This document shows positions 58,561 to 64,000 of a stretch of DNA of 64,000 bases, one piece after another. The notes beneath the pieces are model-generated. The model was not told the origin of the DNA and did not search any database. It saw only the letters and a program-made list of their open reading frames with translations. Numbering within the stretch: the first letter of the stretch is position 1; the number at the start of each line of letters is the position of its first letter. Both the position numbers and the translations under genes were made by a program. Origin of the DNA: Phytobacter diazotrophicus (GTDB lineage: Bacteria > Pseudomonadota > Gammaproteobacteria > Enterobacterales > Enterobacteriaceae); assembly GCA_004346725.1 (NCBI GenBank), contig SMDE01000003.1, forward strand, positions 310,001-374,000, in the 5' to 3' direction.

Positions 58561-59052
58561 TTATGCGCGCAGCTTAACGTCGATGGCATCCTGACCACGG
58601 GTCGTGCGATGGGATTCGTGCGTATGCTGACGATCGGACACATCGAGGATTTCCTGGTTATTGACCAACTCACCCAGGGTGATGTTGTTCAGGAAACCGG
58701 TCAGACGATCGCTCAGGTCACGCCACAGCGCATGGGTCAGGCACTTGTCGCCGCCCTGGCAGCCGCTTTTACCCTGACAACGGGTTGCATCAACAGATTC
58801 GTCAACGGCGCTGATCACTTCACCAACAGCGATACTGCCTGCATCTTTACCCAGCAGATAACCGCCGCCCGGGCCACGCACGCTGGCCACCAGGCCATTT
58901 TTGCGCAAGCGAGAGAACAGTTGTTCCAGATAAGAGAGGGAGATTCCCTGACGTTCGGAAATATCAGCCAACGGTACCGGGCCCGTTTCGGAGTTGAGCG
59001 CAACGTCCAGCATTGCGGTCACGGCATAACGCCCTTTAGATGTCAGTCTCAT
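58561..59052 (-). CDS. iscR: Fe-S-sensing regulator IscR
   Basis: Rrf2-family transcription factor that binds a [2Fe-2S] cluster and, in that state, represses the isc operon; apo-IscR activates suf. 163 residues, one more than E. coli. The winged helix is N-terminal (residues ~1-60). The three cluster cysteines are in [14 protein letters not shown] (about 92, 98 and 104), followed by the His ligand in LTHALW (~107). The ATG is at 59052; two type-1 IscR sites lie directly over and upstream of the promoter. Confidence 0.98.
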   Translation of the reverse strand: MRLTSKGRYAVTAMLDVALNSETGPVPLADISERQGISLSYLEQLFSRLRKNGLVASVRGPGGGYLLGKDAGSIAVGEVISAVDESVDATRCQGKSGCQGGDKCLTHALWRDLSDRLTGFLNNITLGELVNNQEILDVSDRQHTHESHRTTRGQDAIDVKLRA

Positions 59053-59128
59053 GTCTTAACTTAGCCTCAGACTCGCCCCTGCCCGGGGTTTTTATTAAAA
59101 TTTAAAATAATGTCGCATAGCAGGGGCA

Positions 59129-59157
59129 AGTCTGACATTCCTGACTAAATTGGTCAA
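59129..59157 (-). promoter_or_regulatory. isc operon promoter
   Basis: On the minus strand TTGACC (59157-59152), 17 bases, then TGT-CAGACT (extended -10, hexamer 59134-59129). Transcription should start near 59122, about 70 bases before iscR, similar to E. coli. IscR site A covers the -35. Confidence 0.7.
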
Positions 59158-59161
59158 CTAT
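59137..59161. promoter_or_regulatory. Type-1 IscR binding site A
   Basis: A 25-base imperfect palindrome with the class pattern ATTCCTGACTAAAT...GGTCAACTAT, covering the -35 region of the isc promoter. It matches the known [2Fe-2S]-IscR sites of the E. coli iscR promoter. Confidence 0.85.
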
Positions 59162-59186
59162 TTACTTGACTGTTTTAGTCAGGTAT
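59162..59186. promoter_or_regulatory. Type-1 IscR binding site B
   Basis: Directly adjoining site A, TTACTTGACTG...AGTCAGGTAT is a second 25-base imperfect palindrome of the same class, upstream of the -35. Confidence 0.85.
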
Positions 59187-59269
59187 TTGGCTTTACGTGC
59201 CGTTTTGCTTAAGGGCATTCTTCGCCCGCTGAAGCAGTCGGGACACACGCAAGAAAAAATACAGTAACT

Positions 59270-60004
59270 CTACTGTTTTTCCTGCGTTTTCTGCTCAATT
59301 GACGCCAGAATTCCACGCAGGATATTCAGCTCCTGGCTTTCCGGACGCGCACGGGTAAAGAGGCGGCGCAACTTGTTCATGACCTGTCCCGGGTGGCTTT
59401 CACGGATAAAACCGGTGGAGAGCAGCGTCTTTTCCAGGTGTCCATAGAAACGTTCCAGATCATCTACCAGCGGATACGGCGTCTCTTCATGTTCTTCCGT
59501 GCTGTCGTTTTCCTGCGTCGCCAGCCACGCCATACGGACTTCGTAAGCAATCACCTGAACCGCCATCGCCAGGTTCAGCGAGCTATATTCCGGATTGGCC
59601 GCAATGGCGACGTGATAATGGCATTTCTGGAGTTCGTCATTAGTCAGGCCAACGCGTTCGCGACCAAATACCAGCGCAACTGGCGCATGCTGTGCCTCAG
59701 AAACGCTTTTTAAGCCACACTCACGCGGGTCGAGCATCGGCCACGGCAGCGTACGCGAGCGGGCGCTGGTACCGACAACGAGGCTACAGCCTGCCAGCGC
59801 CTCATCGAGGGTATCGACGATTTGCGCATTGCCAATCACATCGCTGGCACCTGCGGCCAGCGCGATTGCCTGGGAGTCCGGTTTAACCAGCGGGTTCACC
59901 AGCCAGAGGTTGGTTAAGCCCATCGTTTTCATTGCGCGGGCGACGGAGCCCATGTTGCCAGTGTGAGAGGTTTCAACCAGCACAATTCGAATATTTTGCA
60001 GCAT
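59270..60004 (-). CDS. trmJ: tRNA (cytidine/uridine-2'-O-)-methyltransferase TrmJ
   Basis: SPOUT-class enzyme that methylates the ribose at position 32 of several tRNAs. 244 residues. N-terminal SPOUT fold with [21 protein letters not shown] (residues ~10-30), the knot region with [18 protein letters not shown] (about 113-130) and the [16 protein letters not shown] motif. The C-terminal part is an alpha-helical extension. It lies downstream of the isc region promoter, codirectional with iscR, and divergent from suhB. Confidence 0.97.
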   Translation of the reverse strand: MLQNIRIVLVETSHTGNMGSVARAMKTMGLTNLWLVNPLVKPDSQAIALAAGASDVIGNAQIVDTLDEALAGCSLVVGTSARSRTLPWPMLDPRECGLKSVSEAQHAPVALVFGRERVGLTNDELQKCHYHVAIAANPEYSSLNLAMAVQVIAYEVRMAWLATQENDSTEEHEETPYPLVDDLERFYGHLEKTLLSTGFIRESHPGQVMNKLRRLFTRARPESQELNILRGILASIEQKTQEKQ

Positions 60005-60121
60005 ATTTTTTCAACGGCTAAAGAATATTCGCGCATATTATCATAAAGCGAAGACATAATCCGAATTCGCTGCTATCATACGCGCCGTTTTCCGTTCTTT
60101 AACATCCAGTGAGAGAAACCG

Positions 60122-60925
60122 ATGCATCCGATGCTGACCATCGCCGTGCGTGCTGCGCGCAAGGCGGGTAATGTAATTGCCAAACACTATGAAACCCCGG
60201 ACGCTGTAGAAGCGAGCCAGAAAGGCAGTAACGATTTCGTGACTAACGTAGATAAAGCTGCAGAAGCAGTGATTATCGACACTATCCGTAAATCTTACCC
60301 GCAACACACCATTATCACCGAAGAAAGCGGTGAACATGAAGGCACAGATCAGGATGTTCAATGGGTTATCGATCCACTGGATGGCACCACCAACTTCATC
60401 AAACGTCTGCCACACTTCTCCGTTTCTATCGCCGTGCGCATTAAAGGCCGCACCGAAGTCGCGGTCGTTTACGATCCAATGCGTAATGAACTCTTCACGG
60501 CAACCCGTGGTCAGGGCGCGCAATTGAACGGCTATCGTCTGCGTGGCAGCACTGCGCGCGACCTGGACGGCACCATTCTGGCGACCGGCTTCCCGTTCAA
60601 AGCCAAGCAACACGCGGCGACCTACATCAACATCGTTGGCAAACTGTTTACTGAGTGCGCGGATTTCCGTCGTACCGGTTCTGCTGCGCTGGACCTGGCC
60701 TATGTGGCTGCGGGCCGCGTTGACGGTTTCTTCGAAATCGCTCTCAAACCGTGGGATTTTGCGGCAGGCGAACTGCTGGTTCGTGAAGCAGGCGGCCTGG
60801 TGTGCGATTTCACCGGTGGTCATAACTATATGACAACCGGCAACATCGTTGCAGGTAACCCACGCGTCGTGAAAGCGATGCTGGCAAACATGCGCGAAGA
60901 GCTGAGCGACGCGCTCAAGCGTTAA
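60122..60925 (+). CDS. suhB: Inositol-1-monophosphatase / rRNA antitermination factor SuhB
   Basis: Has inositol monophosphatase activity, and in E. coli its main role is as a component of the rRNA antitermination complex with NusA. 267 residues, as in E. coli. The Mg2+-binding motif WVIDPLDGTTNF (residues ~79-90) and the second motif KPWDFAAGELLVREAGG near residue 220 are intact. It is divergent from trmJ, and its 3' end has a strong hairpin. The following genes run in the opposite direction. Confidence 0.97.
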   Translation: MHPMLTIAVRAARKAGNVIAKHYETPDAVEASQKGSNDFVTNVDKAAEAVIIDTIRKSYPQHTIITEESGEHEGTDQDVQWVIDPLDGTTNFIKRLPHFSVSIAVRIKGRTEVAVVYDPMRNELFTATRGQGAQLNGYRLRGSTARDLDGTILATGFPFKAKQHAATYINIVGKLFTECADFRRTGSAALDLAYVAAGRVDGFFEIALKPWDFAAGELLVREAGGLVCDFTGGHNYMTTGNIVAGNPRVVKAMLANMREELSDALKR

Positions 60926-60934
60926 TGCCTGATA

Positions 60935-60961
60935 ACCGCTTGCGGCCTGGCTGCAAGCGGT
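60935..60961 (+). terminator. suhB terminator hairpin
   Basis: ACCGCTTGC pairs perfectly with GCAAGCGGT around a nine-base loop, followed on the plus strand by ACTCTCTTTC. The T-run is weak, but the stem sits ten bases past the suhB stop and faces convergent zevB. Confidence 0.7.
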
Positions 60962-60977
60962 ACTCTCTTTCGGCGAA

Positions 60978-61958
60978 TCAAAAAGGCCGAAGCCCTCTTC
61001 CCATGATTTCCGCACTGAGCCACATCACAACCGATGCGGTGACAAGAATCGCCCCACCCGCCAGCGCGAGCGTCGTCCAGCCAACCTGCTTCCATAAGGC
61101 GGGGGCTTTATTCGCACTCAATTTCACCGCCAGTTGACGAAAACTGTGCACCAGTAGCGCCAGCGTCGAGATTGTCAATGATGTCCCGGCCGCCATCGCC
61201 ATCGCCGAGGCAACCCCCCAGCCGAAAACGCCAATCACCTTACTGAACAGCAGTACCATAATGGCCCCGGAACAGGGTCGCATCCCCATCGAGAGAATGA
61301 TCATCAAACGCGCGCGCCAGTCATCGCCCTGCTGTAGCTGTTCCGCCGTGGGCAGATGCTGATGTCCACACCCGCAGTGTTCATGATGCTCATGATGAGG
61401 CGTAAACGCGGTAAACGTAGGTTTGCGTAACAGGCCGCGGAGTTTATTGACAGCACGCCAGCAGAGCAACAGGCCCAGCACCCCCACCAGCGCGTAGCTA
61501 CATTTCTCCAGCCAGAAGCTGCTTAAATGAAGCTGACGGGCCGGTAGCGCCAGTACGCTCAATACGACAAACACCAGCGTCACCGCCACCAGCCCCTGCA
61601 GTAGGGAAGATGCCAGCGTCAGCCCAATACTGGATTTCAGGCGTGAAGGATGCGTTGCAAGCCAGGTGGTGATCACCACTTTGCCATGCCCCGGCCCGAG
61701 CGCATGCAGTACGCCATACATAAAGCTCACCATCAGCAGAGAACCACCCGCGGCGGTCGGGTTTTCTGCCACGGCCTGAATCAGAGCGCTCATTTGCCGG
61801 TTAAACGCACGCTGCCAGCCGACACTTTCACGCAGTACCTGCGGCCAGACGTGCCAGAGCCAGAAGACACCCGCCAGCGCGAGCACGATAAAGAGGGCCA
61901 GAGGCCACCACTGCCGCCAGCGCCGCAGCGGTCGGCGTGTTGTGTTAATTACGGACAT
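60978..61958 (-). CDS. NicO-family metal transporter, ZevB-like
   Basis: 326-residue inner-membrane protein of the nickel/cobalt (NicO/RcnA-related) transporter family with about seven membrane segments. The family motif HALGPGHGKVVITTWLATHPSR lies near residues 87-108. A cytoplasmic His-rich loop (HHEHHEHCGCGHQH, around residues 190-205) is typical of metal handling. Its start overlaps the end of a DUF1007 gene by ten bases, and this DUF1007-NicO pair matches ZevA-ZevB, described in Haemophilus influenzae as zinc uptake. Nickel, cobalt or zinc are all possible. It is absent between suhB and csiE in E. coli K-12. Confidence 0.85.
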   Translation of the reverse strand: MSVINTTRRPLRRWRQWWPLALFIVLALAGVFWLWHVWPQVLRESVGWQRAFNRQMSALIQAVAENPTAAGGSLLMVSFMYGVLHALGPGHGKVVITTWLATHPSRLKSSIGLTLASSLLQGLVAVTLVFVVLSVLALPARQLHLSSFWLEKCSYALVGVLGLLLCWRAVNKLRGLLRKPTFTAFTPHHEHHEHCGCGHQHLPTAEQLQQGDDWRARLMIILSMGMRPCSGAIMVLLFSKVIGVFGWGVASAMAMAAGTSLTISTLALLVHSFRQLAVKLSANKAPALWKQVGWTTLALAGGAILVTASVVMWLSAEIMGRGLRPF

Positions 61959-62587
61959 TGTACCGTCACCGTCTGCGCGAACTGTTTACCCAACTGCATG
62001 TCTTCCTCCGGCGCATCCGCTTTATCCAGCGATTGTGCATAGTTCAGCACATCTTCCCCCGGCTTCGGTGTTTTAACTGTAAGTTTGCATGTCTTCTGTA
62101 CGACATCCGGCAGCGTGGCATCACTTTCACTGGCATAACTCATGTCGACAAAATAGGTCGGATCATAGGTGGAAAAAGTATACGTCTGCCCGCTCAGCGG
62201 CTGTGGTTCTGCCAGCGGCAACACAAAGGTTAACACTGCCTTATGCCCTTCTCTCGCAAGGCCATAGCTTAAGGGTCGATTTTGAAATTTCACTTTTTGC
62301 CCGTTATGCCAGACTTCGGTGAAGTAATGCTGCCCCAGTACATTGGCCATCACTTCCGCCGCCAGCTTTTTCCAGATCTCGTCACCCGGTTTGGCATCAC
62401 CCGCATCATAGAGGAGATCGGCGGAGGTAATTTCATCCATCGTCCAGCGCATATTCAGCCCGGTCCATTGCCCGTTATCCACCACAAGCTGCATTTTTAT
62501 GCGGATGAAACTGTGCGGATGCGCCAGCGCACTGAATGATAAAAATGCGAGAAAGAGCCCAAAAGCGCATTGTTTAACTGCTTGCAT
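61949..62587 (-). CDS. Periplasmic DUF1007 protein, ZevA-like
   Basis: 212 residues with a clear signal peptide (residues 1-22, ending SALA) and a mature N terminus HPHSFIRIKM, the DUF1007 signature. The mature part is a beta-rich domain (FSTYDPTYFVDMSY). Its stop overlaps the start of the NicO-type transporter gene by ten bases, so the two are translationally coupled. The equivalent ZevA is thought to deliver or bind zinc in the periplasm. I see no clear Zur or NikR site in the short divergent region towards csiE. Confidence 0.85.
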   Translation of the reverse strand: MQAVKQCAFGLFLAFLSFSALAHPHSFIRIKMQLVVDNGQWTGLNMRWTMDEITSADLLYDAGDAKPGDEIWKKLAAEVMANVLGQHYFTEVWHNGQKVKFQNRPLSYGLAREGHKAVLTFVLPLAEPQPLSGQTYTFSTYDPTYFVDMSYASESDATLPDVVQKTCKLTVKTPKPGEDVLNYAQSLDKADAPEEDMQLGKQFAQTVTVQCP

Positions 62588-62711
62588 GTGTTCCTCACGA
62601 GAAAAATTCTGTGATGCTCTCCGGCAATCCTGAAGGAAAGGGCTGCGGCTGCGCTTTCACCAGACATACCTTTAGCTATTCTTATCAAACAACCTTACTG
62701 GAGCCTGACAG

Positions 62712-63989
62712 ATGACTATAGAAATGACACCGCCATCTGTGCTCTCCAGTCCGCAGCGCCGCTGCCAGGTGCTTTTGATGCTCGCACTCCCAGGGCACAC
62801 TGTCACCACGGAAATCATACGTGCCATGAATGGCGTGGATGAAGAGGTCACCCGGCAGGATATTGCCGAAACCGACCATGAGATCCAGCGTTTTCATCGG
62901 CTGACTATTACGTCCCGACAGGACGGCAGCTACCGGATTGAAGGCACAGCACTCGACCAACGTTTATGCCTGTTGCAATGGCTCCGGCGTGGGCTGCGCT
63001 TATGTCCCCATTTTATCACTCAGCAGTATGCGCCAGCGCTCAAAGCCGCCCTTAAACAACAGGGGGTTGCCCGCACGCTGTATGACGACACCAATTTGCG
63101 CGCGTTGATTAACCTCTGCGCCCGGCGCTTAGAACGGTCATTTGAATGCCGCGACATTCAGTTTCTGCGTCTCTATCTCCAGTACTGCCTGCTGCAAAGC
63201 CACTACGGTTTTACGCCGGAGTTTAACCCGGTTCAGCAGGCATGGACACAGATGCGCGCAGAATACGCAGCGGCGCATGAAATCGTGCGTCACTGGCGCC
63301 GTCGTGTTACCGCGTTACCTCCCGGTAACGAACATGCCTTTCTCTCACTGCTGTTTATGATGTTGCGTACCCCGGACCCACTGAACGACAGTCAGCAACA
63401 GGATAAACGCCTGCAACAAGCCATTACGCATATGATTGCCCGTTTTCGCGCGCTTGCCGGGCTGCGTTTCAGCGATGAGCAAGGGCTGGCGGCACAGCTC
63501 TATGTTCACCTGGCACAGGCGCTGGATCGTAATCTCTTTGGAATTGGTATTGATGACAGCCTGCAGGAGGAGATTTTCCGTCTTTATCCACGGCTGGTAC
63601 GCACCGCGCGCGAGGCGTTATTGGTGGTGGAAAAAGAATACGGCCTGCGTTTTAGCGATGAGGAAGCGGGCCTGGTGGCGGTCATCTTCGGGGCATGGCT
63701 GATGCAGGAAAGCGACCTGCATGAAAAACAGGTCGTATTGCTTACCGGCCATGAGCCAGAGCGCGAACAGGAAATTGAATTGCAACTGCGTGAACTCACG
63801 CTGCTGCCGCTCAATATTAAATATCTTCCGCTACAGGACTTTCAGAAACAGGGGGCTCCGCGCAATGTCACGCTGATCGTGACCCCGTACACGACCCCAC
63901 TCCCCCTCTTTTCACCGCCGCTGATCCATGCGGATCGCCCGCTGACCGGTCATCAGCAGGCGCATATCCGTGAAATGCTTGAAGCTTAA
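62712..63989 (+). CDS. csiE: PRD-containing stationary-phase protein CsiE
   Basis: 425-residue protein matching E. coli CsiE (426 residues), a sigma-S and CRP dependent starvation-induced protein of unknown function. The N-terminal helix-turn-helix-like part (residues ~12-95) and two PTS-regulation-type (PRD) helical domains are seen, the second ending LSDEEAG-like FSDEEAGLVAVIFGAWLMQE. It resembles BglG/LicR-type regulators but lacks a known target. The ATG has GGAG upstream. It is divergent from zevA and is the last gene of the window. Confidence 0.95.
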   Translation: MTIEMTPPSVLSSPQRRCQVLLMLALPGHTVTTEIIRAMNGVDEEVTRQDIAETDHEIQRFHRLTITSRQDGSYRIEGTALDQRLCLLQWLRRGLRLCPHFITQQYAPALKAALKQQGVARTLYDDTNLRALINLCARRLERSFECRDIQFLRLYLQYCLLQSHYGFTPEFNPVQQAWTQMRAEYAAAHEIVRHWRRRVTALPPGNEHAFLSLLFMMLRTPDPLNDSQQQDKRLQQAITHMIARFRALAGLRFSDEQGLAAQLYVHLAQALDRNLFGIGIDDSLQEEIFRLYPRLVRTAREALLVVEKEYGLRFSDEEAGLVAVIFGAWLMQESDLHEKQVVLLTGHEPEREQEIELQLRELTLLPLNIKYLPLQDFQKQGAPRNVTLIVTPYTTPLPLFSPPLIHADRPLTGHQQAHIREMLEA

Positions 63990-64000
63990 GGCTGAGCGGC

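Overview
This window is a chromosomal segment from a member of the Enterobacteriaceae (gamma-Proteobacteria). The gene order follows the backbone known from Escherichia coli and Salmonella: hyfR-focB-perM-bepA-yfgD-hda-uraA-upp-purMN-ppk-ppx-yfgF-yfgG, then guaAB-xseA-yfgJ-der-bamB-yfgM-hisS-ispG-rodZ-rlmN-ndk-pbpC-yfhM-sseA-sseB-pepB, the complete isc operon, then trmJ-suhB-csiE. Several insertions absent from E. coli K-12, and diverged protein sequences, argue against E. coli itself. An Enterobacter/Klebsiella/Kosakonia-like genus would fit, but I cannot fix the genus from the sequence alone.

Layout. Positions 1-16.6 kb: the 3' end of the sigma-54 activator gene hyfR, the formate channel focB, the envelope-quality protease bepA, replication regulator hda, pyrimidine salvage (upp, uraA), purine synthesis (purMN), polyphosphate metabolism (ppk-ppx), the c-di-GMP phosphodiesterase yfgF and small membrane protein yfgG. 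Positions 16.6-21.6 kb: an accessory block with a LysE-type exporter, an AraC-type regulator, a large TPR protein, an unrecognised 128-residue protein and a Phd/YefM-RelE/ParE toxin-antitoxin pair. Positions 21.7-26.4 kb: guaBA and the divergent xseA. Positions 26.4-29.1 kb: a second insertion with an MFS permease, a protealysin-like M4 metallopeptidase and, overlapping it, an emfourin-type inhibitor. Positions 29.1-46 kb: essential backbone genes for ribosome assembly (der), outer-membrane assembly (bamB, yfgM), tRNA charging (hisS), isoprenoid synthesis (ispG), cell shape (rodZ), RNA methylation (rlmN), nucleotides (ndk), and the pbpC-yfhM envelope pair.

Positions 46.2-51 kb: a PTS alpha-glucoside operon (EIICB plus a GH4 6-phospho-alpha-glucosidase), apparently split by sseA from its likely RpiR-family regulator. 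Positions 51-59.2 kb: sseB, pepB and iscRSUA-hscBA-fdx-iscX with two type-1 IscR sites at the promoter. Positions 59.2-64 kb: trmJ, suhB, a ZevAB-like metal transport pair and csiE.

Regulatory sites readable in the sequence include a sigma-54 promoter before focB, a sigma-E promoter before bepA, PurR operators before purMN and guaBA, a perfect FNR box in class II position before yfgF, a CRP site and repeated palindromes before the alpha-glucoside operon, and many intrinsic terminators. Four copies of one ~85-110 bp dispersed repeat (resembling the enterobacterial RSA class) lie between genes; one of them, with a terminator, separates upp from uraA. I found no tRNA, rRNA, CRISPR array, insertion sequence or prophage.
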